Source: Polaromonas sp. (GTDB lineage Bacteria > Pseudomonadota > Gammaproteobacteria > Burkholderiales > Burkholderiaceae_C). Taken from it: a stretch of 64,000 bases of DNA. Below are positions 9,345 through 18,061 of this stretch, piece after piece. The notes beneath the pieces are model-generated. The model had not been told where the DNA came from. It did no database searches and was given only the letters and a program-made list of their open reading frames with translations. The position numbers were made by a program, and so were the translations under genes. The stretch covers positions 1 through 64,000 of the forward strand of contig NZ_JAAFGZ010000026.1 in assembly GCF_010365105.1 (NCBI RefSeq). Reading direction: 5' to 3'. Numbering within the stretch: position 1 is the first letter of the stretch; the number at the start of each line of letters is the position of its first letter.

Positions 9345-11186
9345 TCAAGCGGCAACGCTTTCGGCGGCTTCGGGGCGTCGGGTGCTCATGCGGGCGGCGT
9401 TGGCAGCCAGCTTGAACGCATCCGGGCCTGTGCGGCGCAGCGTGTCGATGAAGGTTTCGCGGCCATTGCGCTGGGCCACGTAGGTCGCAATCAAGGCTTC
9501 AATGACTTCAGGCACTTCGGCGGCAGAAAACGACGGTCCCACGGTTTTGCCGGGCATGGCTGGGCCGGACAGCAAGGTGCCGTCAGCGCCGCCCAGCGAC
9601 ACCTGGTACCACTCCTTGCCGTCTTTATCGACGCCCAGAATGCCGATGTGGCCGCTGTGATGGTGGCCGCAAGAGTTGATGCAGCCGCTGATGTGCAGGT
9701 CAATCTCGCCCAGGTCGTGCAGCTCGTCCAGATCCTGATAGCGCTCGGTGATGGCTTCGGCAATCGGAATCGAGCGGGCATTGGCCAGCGAGCAAAAATC
9801 GCCGCCGGGGCAGGTGATCATGTCGGTCAGCAGGCCAATGTTCGGGCGGGCCAGACCCGCAGCACGGGCCGCTTGCCACAGCTCGGGCAGGTCGTCGGCA
9901 TGCACCCACGGCAGCAACAGGTTTTGCTCGTGCGTGACGCGCAATTCGCTGGCGCTGAAACGGTCGGCCAGATCAGCCGCGATGTCCATTTGTTCGCCAG
10001 TGGCGTCGCCGGGGGCCTGGCCCAGACGTTTGAAGGACAGCGACACGGCGCGCAGCGCGGGGTTTTGGTGCGGCCTGACGTTGCGTTCCAGCCAGCGGGT
10101 GTATTCGACGTTGCCCTGTGCTTGCGTGCGCAATGCTTCGTGTGCGGCTTGCTCGGCGGGCGTGCGCACGCGCTGCGTGACAACGGGCGCGACGAAGCAG
10201 GCCGATACGCGGTCGAACTCGGCTTGCGTGATCAGGTGCGGCGCGCCGTCCTGCTCGACGATTTGCTTGAACTCGGCCTCGACCTGGTCGATGTAGCGCT
10301 GGCCTTCGGCTTTCACCAAAATCTTGATGCGCGCTTTCCAGGCGTTGTCGCGACGGCCGTAGCGGTTGTAGACGCGAATCACCGCTTCGATGTAGTTCAT
10401 GATCTGGTTCCATGGCAGGAACTCGCGGATCACGCTGCCAATCACCGGCGTGCGGCCCATGCCGCCGCCGACCAGCACCTTGAAGCCCAGCTCGCCAGCC
10501 TCGTTGCGCAGCAATTGCAGGCCCACGTCGTACCAGCCGATGGCGGCGCGGTCTTCCAGCGCGCCGTTCAGGGCAATCTTGAACTTGCGCGGCAAGAAGG
10601 CGAATTCGGGGTGCAGCGTGCTCCACTGACGCATGATTTCTGCAAACGGGCGCGGGTCGGCAATCTCGTCGGGTGCAATGCCGGCCAGTGCGTCGCTGGT
10701 GATGTTGCGGATGCAGTTGCCGCTGGTCTGGATGCCGTGCATGTCCACGCTGGCCAGCAAGTCCATCACGTCGGCCGCATCGCTCAGCGGAATCCAGTTG
10801 TATTGCACGTTGGTGCGGGTGGTGAAGTGGGCGTAGCCCTTGGTCAACTTGGTGTGCACCGACAGGCCGTTTTTCAGAGGCACGGCACCGAGCTTGTCCT
10901 GCATGGCCTGTGCGTCGGCCAGCAGGGCAGCGTCGGGCTGGTCGTATTCGCGGGCGATTCTGGCCAGCACGCGCAGCTGGTGGCTGGCCAGCTCGCCATA
11001 AGGCACGGCCACGCGCAGCATGGGCGCGTAGCGCTGCACATACCAGCCGTTTTGCAGGCGCAGTGGCTTGAATTCGTCTTCGGCCAGTGTGCCTGCCTGC
11101 CAGCGGGTGAGCTGGTCGCGGAACTGGCTGGCACGGGCTTTTACAAACTGGCGGTCAAATTCGGTGTATTGGTACATAGAGGTCAA
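9345..11186 (-). CDS. cysI: Nitrite/sulfite reductase hemoprotein (CysI-like)
   Basis: TSGNCIRNITSDALAGIAPDEI; CPGGDFCSLANARSIPIAEAI; HISGCINSCGHHHSGHIGILGVDKDG. Confidence 0.93.
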   Translation of the reverse strand: MTSMYQYTEFDRQFVKARASQFRDQLTRWQAGTLAEDEFKPLRLQNGWYVQRYAPMLRVAVPYGELASHQLRVLARIAREYDQPDAALLADAQAMQDKLGAVPLKNGLSVHTKLTKGYAHFTTRTNVQYNWIPLSDAADVMDLLASVDMHGIQTSGNCIRNITSDALAGIAPDEIADPRPFAEIMRQWSTLHPEFAFLPRKFKIALNGALEDRAAIGWYDVGLQLLRNEAGELGFKVLVGGGMGRTPVIGSVIREFLPWNQIMNYIEAVIRVYNRYGRRDNAWKARIKILVKAEGQRYIDQVEAEFKQIVEQDGAPHLITQAEFDRVSACFVAPVVTQRVRTPAEQAAHEALRTQAQGNVEYTRWLERNVRPHQNPALRAVSLSFKRLGQAPGDATGEQMDIAADLADRFSASELRVTHEQNLLLPWVHADDLPELWQAARAAGLARPNIGLLTDMITCPGGDFCSLANARSIPIAEAITERYQDLDELHDLGEIDLHISGCINSCGHHHSGHIGILGVDKDGKEWYQVSLGGADGTLLSGPAMPGKTVGPSFSAAEVPEVIEALIATYVAQRNGRETFIDTLRRTGPDAFKLAANAARMSTRRPEAAESVAA

Positions 11187-11212
11187 AGGTCAGGTGAAAA
11201 GGGAAGAATGGA

Positions 11213-12004
11213 TCAGATGGAAATGAGTTTCACGCCGGCGTAAGCCAGCAGCATCGACAGCAGCGAGCGAATGGCGCGATCAGGCGTTTTGCGCATCAGC
11301 TGCGTTCCGAGCCATATGCCAGGCAGCGAGCCGGCCAGCAGCTTGAGCAGCAAAGGCCAGTCCACCGAGCCAATCGACGCATGGCCCAGGCCAGCGACAA
11401 GTGTCAGCGGCACGGCATGGGCAATATCCGCTGCCACGATGCGCGGCAAGGGCAGTGCGGGGTAAAGCAGCATCAGCACAATCACGCCGATGGCGCCTGC
11501 GCCCACCGATGTCAGCGTGACCAGCGTGCCGATCACCGCGCCAAAAATTATCGGCAGCGCCCAATGGCGCGCGTGCGTGGCCTGGGCCAGCAGTTCAGGG
11601 GCAATGTGCTGGGGCGGCGTCTTGCCGCGACACACCTTGTAGAAGGTCGATGCTGCCGTCAGCAGCAGCGCCAGACCCAAGGTGGTGGTCATGATCGACT
11701 GGGTTTGCGGATCTGCCGGGCCGAGGCGCTGCAGGAAATACAGCGTGACCAAAGACGCCGGAATGCTGCCCAACGCCGTCTGCCCCACGATGCGCCAGTC
11801 AATCACCCGGGCGCGCGCCAGGCTGACCGTGCCGCCCATCTTGGTGAAAGCGGCAAACAGCAAGTCCGTGCCAATCGCCAGGTGCGGCTTCACGCCAAAC
11901 ACGAAGATCAGCAGCGGCGTCATCAGGGAACCGCCGCCCACGCCGGTCAGCCCGACCACGAGGCCCACGAAAAAACCGGCAAAAATAAACGCGAATTCAT
12001 GCAT
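11213..12004 (-). CDS. Sulfite exporter TauE/SafE family protein
   Basis: GFFVGLVVGLTGVGGGSLMTPLLIFVFGVKPHLAIGTDLLFAAFTKMGG. Confidence 0.9.
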   Translation of the reverse strand: MHEFAFIFAGFFVGLVVGLTGVGGGSLMTPLLIFVFGVKPHLAIGTDLLFAAFTKMGGTVSLARARVIDWRIVGQTALGSIPASLVTLYFLQRLGPADPQTQSIMTTTLGLALLLTAASTFYKVCRGKTPPQHIAPELLAQATHARHWALPIIFGAVIGTLVTLTSVGAGAIGVIVLMLLYPALPLPRIVAADIAHAVPLTLVAGLGHASIGSVDWPLLLKLLAGSLPGIWLGTQLMRKTPDRAIRSLLSMLLAYAGVKLISI

Positions 12005-12261
12005 AAGACCGAGAATGTAACGGCGCTGCTTATGAATTCAAACTATAGATTTGTTCTTCCTTTATGCGAATAAGCATATTCACTCATGCGCACGCGGGTT
12101 TGCAGGCATTTCTGACAACTGGCTGGAGAAACCAAATATTGGTTTCATGATTGCGCGCAATGCAAGCCGAACTGTGCGCGGTAAAGTCTGTTTTTTTTCG
12201 GGTTGGTTTCGTAGAGGCAAACCCACCTGATCGCCGAATTTTTTACTTTTGGAGAAAAATC

Positions 12262-13473
12262 TTGAAATTTGCAAAATCTGCCTTACTGGGCACTCTGTGG
12301 CTGGCCACTGCGCTGTCTGTGCAGGCCGCTTCGGATGTGCCCATCAAGATTGGGGAAATCAACAGCTATTCGACGATTCCGCAGTTCACCCTGCCTTACC
12401 GCCAGGGCTGGCAGTTGGCCGTGGAAGAAATCAACGCGGCCGGTGGCCTGCTGGGACGCAAGGTCGAAGTGATTGCCCGCGATGACGTAGGCAAGCCCGA
12501 AGAAGCGCTGCGCCATGCCATCGAACTCACCTCGCGCGAAAAAGTCGATGTGCTGGCCGGCGGATTTTTGTCCAACGTGGGGCTGGCCCTGGCTGATTTT
12601 GCGCAGAAAAACAAGCGCGTCTATATCGCCAGCGAACCGTTGACTGACGCGCTGGTCTGGGAAAAAGGCAACCGCTACACCTTCCGCGTGCGCCCCAGCA
12701 CCTATATGCAGGCGGCCATGCTGGTCGAGGAAGCGGCCAAGATGCCGGCGAAACGCTGGGCCACGATTGCGCCCAACTACGAATACGGCCAGAGCGCCGT
12801 CGCCAGCTTCAAGGAGCTGCTCAAGGCCAAGCGGCCCGATGTGGAGTTTGTCGGCGAACAGTGGCCGGCCCAAGGCAAGCTCGATGCCGGCACCACGCTG
12901 CAAGCCACGATGCAAAGCAAGCCCGACGCGATTTTCAATGTCACTTTTGGCGCAGATTTGGCCAAACTCGTGCGCGAAGGCAACCAGCGCGGCATTTTTC
13001 CAAAAACGCCGGTGGTGTCTTTGCTGTCGGGCGAACCCGAATACCTCGACGTGCTGAAAGACGAAACGCCCAAGGGCTGGATCGTCACCGGCTACCCGTG
13101 GGACCAGATCGACTCCACCGAACATGCCAGCTTTGCAGCCAACTACTACCGCCGTTTCAAGGAATACCCGAAGGTCGGCTCGGTGGTCGGTTATTCGACC
13201 ATGCAGGCGATTTTTGCCGGCATCAAGAAAGCCAACTCGACGGACAACGAAAAGCTGGTCGTAGCGCTGCGCGGCGTGAAGTTCAGCACGCCGTTCGGTC
13301 CGGCTGAATTCAGGGCCGTCGACCAGCAATCGACAATGGGCGCCTATGTCGGCAAGCTCGATCTGCGCGGCAACAAGGGCACGATGGTGAACTGGCGCTA
13401 TGCCGACGGAAAAGCCTATTTGCCAAGCGACGCCTACGTCAAAGCCAGACGACCGGCAGAAGCGATGAAGTGA
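12262..13473 (+). CDS. ABC transporter substrate-binding protein (branched-chain amino acid/amide type), TTG start
   Basis: Signal peptide plus IKIGEINSYSTIPQFTLPYRQGWQLAVEEINAAGGLLGRKVEVIARDD; GGAG SD at 12251. Confidence 0.88.
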   Translation: MKFAKSALLGTLWLATALSVQAASDVPIKIGEINSYSTIPQFTLPYRQGWQLAVEEINAAGGLLGRKVEVIARDDVGKPEEALRHAIELTSREKVDVLAGGFLSNVGLALADFAQKNKRVYIASEPLTDALVWEKGNRYTFRVRPSTYMQAAMLVEEAAKMPAKRWATIAPNYEYGQSAVASFKELLKAKRPDVEFVGEQWPAQGKLDAGTTLQATMQSKPDAIFNVTFGADLAKLVREGNQRGIFPKTPVVSLLSGEPEYLDVLKDETPKGWIVTGYPWDQIDSTEHASFAANYYRRFKEYPKVGSVVGYSTMQAIFAGIKKANSTDNEKLVVALRGVKFSTPFGPAEFRAVDQQSTMGAYVGKLDLRGNKGTMVNWRYADGKAYLPSDAYVKARRPAEAMK

Positions 13474-13474
13474 A

Positions 13475-13545
13475 ATTGCTATTAAATAAATAGCTGCTTG
13501 CGCAGGCCCACTATGCGCAAGCGCCACTTTTCATCTAAATATCAG
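13475..13545 (+). repeat. Dispersed hairpin repeat copy
   Basis: TTGCTATTAAATAAATAGCTGCTTGCGCAGGCCCACTATGCGCAAGCG. Confidence 0.85.
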
Positions 13546-15452
13546 GTTTTCAGGACGTTAGCGTGATGTTTGGCGTATTGGGGCAGCAGCGCATCGGCCA
13601 GGCGCTGCTCCACCGGCAGCGGCTCGCCATGCAGCCGCGCCGCCAGCAGTTCAGCGCACAGCGCGGCAAAACTCAGGCCACGCGATCCCATGCCGCTGCT
13701 GACCCAAACATTCGGCACGTTTTCCAGCGGACCTAAGGAAGGCAGGCGGCTTGGTGTGGCGCAGCGGACGCCGGCCCAGCCTTGCACCTGATGATGGTCA
13801 AACTGGCTGGCCAAAGCCTGCGCCGCAACGGGCAGCAGCGTCTGCAGCTTGCTGAAGTTGTGTTGTTCGTCTGCAGGCCGGATGTCACGGCTGCGGCTGT
13901 CGCGTTCAAACGTCGAGCCGATGACCCAACCCATTCCCTGCGCCAACGGGACGTTTGGCACCAGACTTCCGTGGCCATTCACAGGAAAAGCCGGCATGGC
14001 GGACGCCGTGTCCGGCGAATGCAGCCCCCAGGACGCCTGGCCGCGAATGGGCTGCAGCGCCAGTGGATTCACCACTCCAGCCGATGTAGCCAGCGCGGCG
14101 CTGCCGTGGCCAGCCGCCAGCACCAACAGTTCGGCTTGCGCCAGCAATTGGCCTGCGGCGTCGAGCACCTGCCATTGATCCGCTTTATGCAGCAACTGAC
14201 GCGCCTCGGACTGGCCGCGCCATGTCACGCCCGGCGTTGCCAGCCACGCCTGCACCAAACTCGCCGGTTTGATCCAGCCGGCCCGAACATGCCACAAGGC
14301 CGGGGTTTCGGGTGGCAGGCCGCAGTGTTTGAGTTGTTCGGCGGTGGCCAACGTAGTCCAGTCGTGTGCGGCAACGGCCAGCGCTTGCCCGGCTTGCCAT
14401 GCTGCAGGAAGCTTGCGGGCATGCTCGATGCAGTGCTCCAGCACGCCGGTGGGGTGCCAGTCGGTTCCGGTTTGCAGCCGCGACTCCGCTTGTTGCAGCA
14501 TCACCCGGATACCGCTACGCGACAGGCGCGACAACACGCTGTCGTCGGGCGAAACATGCGCCGCCAATACTCCGGCGGGCAACCCCGACGCGCCTTCGGC
14601 CGGCGTGCTGGCTGCATCCAGTACCGTCACCTGCCAGCCACGACGCGCCAGGCTGGCCGCCACGGCTGCGCCCGCCAGGCCTGCACCGATAACGATGCAG
14701 CGCGCTGGCGTGGGTCGATGTTCTGTGGTTGATTTTCTTTTGGGTTCCCATGCGGGCTGGTATTCGCCCTGCAGGTTGTCGCGCTTGGGCGGAATGCCGG
14801 GGACTTTCTTCACCACGAAGCCGCATTGCGCCAACGCGTCGCGCACGCTGCGCGCCACCGTCCAGGTGGCAAGGCGTGTACCGCGCCGGCAGCAACGGGC
14901 GACGGTCTTGAAGGTATGCACGTCCCAGATATCGGGATTCAGCAAGGGGCTGAAACCGTCAAGGTAAACCGAATCAGCTTCAAAATTGTGTTCACGCAGC
15001 ATCGCTTTGGCGTCACCAATGCACAGCGTCAAAAGCACCTGGCCGTTTTCAAAACTCAGCCGGTGAAAGCCGGGCAACAGTCCCCAAAGCTGGCGCTGCA
15101 ATTGCTCAGCAAAAGGGAGCAATTTGGGATGGCTGCGCGCGCTGCGCAAGACGTCTTCGGCGCTGGCCGGAAAAGCCTCGGTCGAGACGAAATGAAGCAG
15201 GCGAGGGCGCTGCGCATCGGCCTTCCATGCCGCCCAGGTGACCAGGAAATTCAGCCCCAGGCCAAAGCCGGTTTCCAGCACGCACCATTGCGACTGGCCA
15301 GCCCAGGCTTCAGGCAGGCCGCAGCCTTGAAGAAAAACGGCCTTCGCCTGTTCAAGGCCCCCGAGCTCACTGCGGTAGCGGTCGCCAAAGCGCGGACTGT
15401 AGGGGCTGCCGCCTGCCGTGCCGTCTTCCAGCCACTCAATGCGCTCGGCCAT
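13542..15452 (-). CDS. mnmC: Bifunctional tRNA (mnm5s2U) methyltransferase / FAD-dependent cmnm5s2U oxidoreductase
   Basis: ETGFGLGLNFLVTW; YLDGFSPLLNPDIWD; IGAGLAGAAVAASLARRGWQVTVLD. Confidence 0.95.
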   Translation of the reverse strand: MAERIEWLEDGTAGGSPYSPRFGDRYRSELGGLEQAKAVFLQGCGLPEAWAGQSQWCVLETGFGLGLNFLVTWAAWKADAQRPRLLHFVSTEAFPASAEDVLRSARSHPKLLPFAEQLQRQLWGLLPGFHRLSFENGQVLLTLCIGDAKAMLREHNFEADSVYLDGFSPLLNPDIWDVHTFKTVARCCRRGTRLATWTVARSVRDALAQCGFVVKKVPGIPPKRDNLQGEYQPAWEPKRKSTTEHRPTPARCIVIGAGLAGAAVAASLARRGWQVTVLDAASTPAEGASGLPAGVLAAHVSPDDSVLSRLSRSGIRVMLQQAESRLQTGTDWHPTGVLEHCIEHARKLPAAWQAGQALAVAAHDWTTLATAEQLKHCGLPPETPALWHVRAGWIKPASLVQAWLATPGVTWRGQSEARQLLHKADQWQVLDAAGQLLAQAELLVLAAGHGSAALATSAGVVNPLALQPIRGQASWGLHSPDTASAMPAFPVNGHGSLVPNVPLAQGMGWVIGSTFERDSRSRDIRPADEQHNFSKLQTLLPVAAQALASQFDHHQVQGWAGVRCATPSRLPSLGPLENVPNVWVSSGMGSRGLSFAALCAELLAARLHGEPLPVEQRLADALLPQYAKHHANVLKT

Positions 15453-15461
15453 CCGCCGCGC

Positions 15462-15743
15462 TCAGACGCCGGGAGGTGTCGGCGGAACATAGCCCTGCAC
15501 CGCATCGGCGCCGTCGCCGAAGAAATGCTTTTCCATCTGCCGCGCCAGGTACTGGCGGGCGCGCGCATCGGCCAGGTTCAGCCGGTTTTCATTCACCAGC
15601 ATGGTTTGCTGCTTCATCCAGTCAGCCCAGGCCTGCTTGCTGACTTCTTCCCAGATGCGCTTGCCCAGCGGGCCGGGGTACGGTGGAAAGTCCAGGCCTT
15701 CGGCTTCCTTGCCGAGCTTGATGCAATTGACGAGACGTGCCAT
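15462..15743 (-). CDS. yggX: Oxidative damage protection / Fe(2+)-trafficking protein
   Basis: [56 protein letters not shown]. Confidence 0.96.
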   Translation of the reverse strand: MARLVNCIKLGKEAEGLDFPPYPGPLGKRIWEEVSKQAWADWMKQQTMLVNENRLNLADARARQYLARQMEKHFFGDGADAVQGYVPPTPPGV

Positions 15744-16131
15744 GTGAGAAGTTCTTTCTTGCTTTTGAAGTTGGGAAGTTGAGATATGGGAGGAAATTTT
15801 TTCGAATAAAAACGATGTTTTATCCGTCTTGAACAGGAACGCCTGAATCCAGAGTCCATTTTGTCCGCATTTGGCGGCATTTCTGGAACACGGCGTAAAC
15901 CCTGAGGTCGTGTCGCCACTTTATCAAGCTTTGCATTCACGCCGCCATGGCAATGGTTCTGGCCGCCCCGGCAGGGGGGCGATACGGTCTGAACCCACCA
16001 TGAGCGGCTTGCCGCGACGCCTTTCGGATCGGCTGCAAAGGCAGCCCGAAAGACCGCGTTGCAAATCAGGATAGTGACGGTATTCGGTTTTAACGGTAAA
16101 ATGCGGCTCCAACCCACGACAGGCAAGCGTG

Positions 16132-16190
16132 AAAAGCTATTAAAAATATAGCGCTAACGTTTGTCGGGCCGGGCTTTCAGTAGCCTGGCA
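16132..16190 (+). repeat. Partial repeat copy
   Basis: AAAAGCTATTAAAAATATAGCGCTAACG. Confidence 0.45.
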
Positions 16191-16261
16191 GCCTATCCAC
16201 CCATGGAGAAGCCGACTGGCAAAGCGCTTGAATTTGGGGAAGGAACCCCCAAATCTGTTAC

Positions 16262-16639
16262 ATGAACGCAACCAAACCAAACGCCCGTAAAACCGATCTG
16301 ACCGTGACCCATGTGCTCGCTGAATTGCTTGAGCGCCTGGAGTGCAGTGCGGTGCCTGTCGGCGCCGAACAGTACCGATCCGTCGTGCAGCATCTGGTGA
16401 GCGAGCTGGGTGAAGTCGAGCCGGGAACGGCCCTTGGTGCCTTGCTCGACAGCCATCCTGCCGCCGCCGAACTGTACGAAAACGTTTATTACCAGCATGC
16501 CGGGCTTTGCCGCTCGGCGCTGGACGCTTCGCTCGCTGCGGAGCAACAAGCCAAAGAGGCCTTGGACCGCGCAATGCGCCGGGCCATGGACCGCTCCAAT
16601 CAATCACATAAGGAAGACCCCACCCATGGCAAGAGCTGA
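16262..16639 (+). CDS. Conserved hypothetical protein
   Basis: ORF MNATKPNARKTDLTVTHVLAELLERLECSAVPVGAEQYRSVVQ..., overlaps next CDS by 14 nt. Confidence 0.65.
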   Translation: MNATKPNARKTDLTVTHVLAELLERLECSAVPVGAEQYRSVVQHLVSELGEVEPGTALGALLDSHPAAAELYENVYYQHAGLCRSALDASLAAEQQAKEALDRAMRRAMDRSNQSHKEDPTHGKS

Positions 16640-16901
16640 CGCCAAAACCGCCGTACTCGCAGACGGCCTGCGCTACAAATCCAAAGTTTCGGGTTCGCCC
16701 TTTGCGGCCACCACGTCGTTCGGAGCGGCAACCATGTCGTGCTTCATGTGCGGAAAGCACCGCGCCCGCTCCCTGATGGGCACCCGCAAGGTGCTGGGCA
16801 AGTCCCAGGCCGTCTGCTCGCCTTCCTGCAAGGGGCTGGATGAAGCGCTTGAGGCCGCTGCCGCTGCGTCGGCTGCCGCAGCCGCCGCGTCTGCGGCCTG
16901 A
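16626..16901 (+). CDS. Hypothetical protein with CFMCGKH...CSPSC putative zinc-binding motif and Ala-rich tail
   Basis: In-frame ATG at 16626 within ORF 16410-16901; two CxxC/CxxxC pairs. Confidence 0.65.
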   Translation: MARADAKTAVLADGLRYKSKVSGSPFAATTSFGAATMSCFMCGKHRARSLMGTRKVLGKSQAVCSPSCKGLDEALEAAAAASAAAAAASAA

Positions 16902-17048
16902 GGTTTTGCTGGTTCGCCGGGTGGGCTGCGGCGTTTGCTGGCTTGACCCGGGCTTGATTTTGTGGTTTGCGGCTGCGTACAGTGCGCTGCCGGGCACACC
17001 AAAATTTTTGTCATTCATCCTCAAGTGACTCGCAAAGGGAAACCCGTC

Positions 17049-17600
17049 ATGAATCCCCATTCCAGAAAACTTAACGTGTTGCATCCTGACGAGGCCACCG
17101 ACCACATTTCCGGACCTGCGTCTGCGCCAGTCACACTGGTGGAATATGGCGATTTCGAATGCCCGGCCTGTTTCCAGGCCTATGGCGCAGTCAACATCCT
17201 GCGGGCGCATTTTGGCGATCAGTTGCGCTTCGTGTTTCGTCATTTTCCCCTGCGTGAAGTGCATCCGCATGCCGAACTTGCCGCGGAAGCAGCCGAGGCA
17301 GCCGGCGCGCAGGGCCATTTCTGGCCGATGTATGACCTGCTGTTCACCCATGCGCAGCACCTGAAGGAAAAGCATCTGCTGGACTATGCCGGTCAGATCG
17401 GTCTGGACATGGCACGCTACCGCAATGAAATGGCCGACCATGTCTATCTACAGCGGGTTCAGGAGCATGTGCTGGGCGGCCGGCACCTGGACGTCCGCTC
17501 GACGCCGGCCTTTTACGTCAACGGCGTTTTGACCGACGTGTCCTTCGGCCTCGAGCATCTTCACGAGGCGGTGGACAAGGCATTGCTGCAGCGCAGTTGA
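17049..17600 (+). CDS. DsbA-family thioredoxin domain protein
   Basis: PVTLVEYGDFECPACFQAYGAVNILRAHFGDQLRFVFRHFPLREVHPHAELAAEAAEAAGAQGHFWPMYDLLF; TPAFYVNGV. Confidence 0.9.
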   Translation: MNPHSRKLNVLHPDEATDHISGPASAPVTLVEYGDFECPACFQAYGAVNILRAHFGDQLRFVFRHFPLREVHPHAELAAEAAEAAGAQGHFWPMYDLLFTHAQHLKEKHLLDYAGQIGLDMARYRNEMADHVYLQRVQEHVLGGRHLDVRSTPAFYVNGVLTDVSFGLEHLHEAVDKALLQRS

Positions 17601-17702
17601 GCCCAGCCGCCGTGAAGGCGCCAGCGGTGGACCGATAATGGTCCGCTTCTGAGTCACGTCCGCAAGGGGTGAATCGCATCAAACCCCCATTAGGACCATT
17701 CC

Positions 17703-18032
17703 GTGAGAAAAACATTCCTCCTCAACCTCGAAGGCAAGAACCGTGACCGTCTGGTCGAGGCCAGCAAGCACGATATCCGCAAATACGTCAAGCGCGAACG
17801 CAGCCGGGCCTTGCCTGCAGGCGTTGACTTCTGGGATTTTGACTGCAAGTTCGGCAGCAATGAAAGCGCTTCGGCCGTGGTTCACTTTGCCACGCTCATG
17901 ACGCTGATCGACACCGCCGTGCAGGAAGGCGCCGAGCAGTTTTATGTAGAGGTGGTCACGAAGCATGGCCATCGCAGCGCCCGGCCGCAGGGCACACAAG
18001 CCGATTCTGGCGACGACACAGACTTCGAATAA
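17703..18032 (+). CDS. DUF6172 family protein (GTG start)
   Basis: RKTFLLNLEGKNRDRLVEASKHDIRKYVKRERSRALPAGVDFWDFDCKFG. Confidence 0.8.
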   Translation: MRKTFLLNLEGKNRDRLVEASKHDIRKYVKRERSRALPAGVDFWDFDCKFGSNESASAVVHFATLMTLIDTAVQEGAEQFYVEVVTKHGHRSARPQGTQADSGDDTDFE

Positions 18033-18061
18033 GCCAGGCCCACGCCCCGTGGCCTCAAGGC

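Noticed and set aside
9648-11243. 531-aa plus-strand ORF antisense to cysI
   Set aside because: Low-complexity, Gln/Val/Ala/His-rich shadow of a high-GC coding strand; cysI on the other strand has unmistakable motifs.
12283-13527. 414-aa minus ORF antisense to the SBP gene
   Set aside because: Shadow ORF of a GC-rich gene; the plus strand encodes a clear signal-peptide SBP.
16140-17441. 433-aa minus ORF spanning hypothetical genes and the DsbA-like gene
   Set aside because: Antisense to a clear DsbA-family gene; composition looks like a shadow ORF. Kept the plus-strand calls instead.
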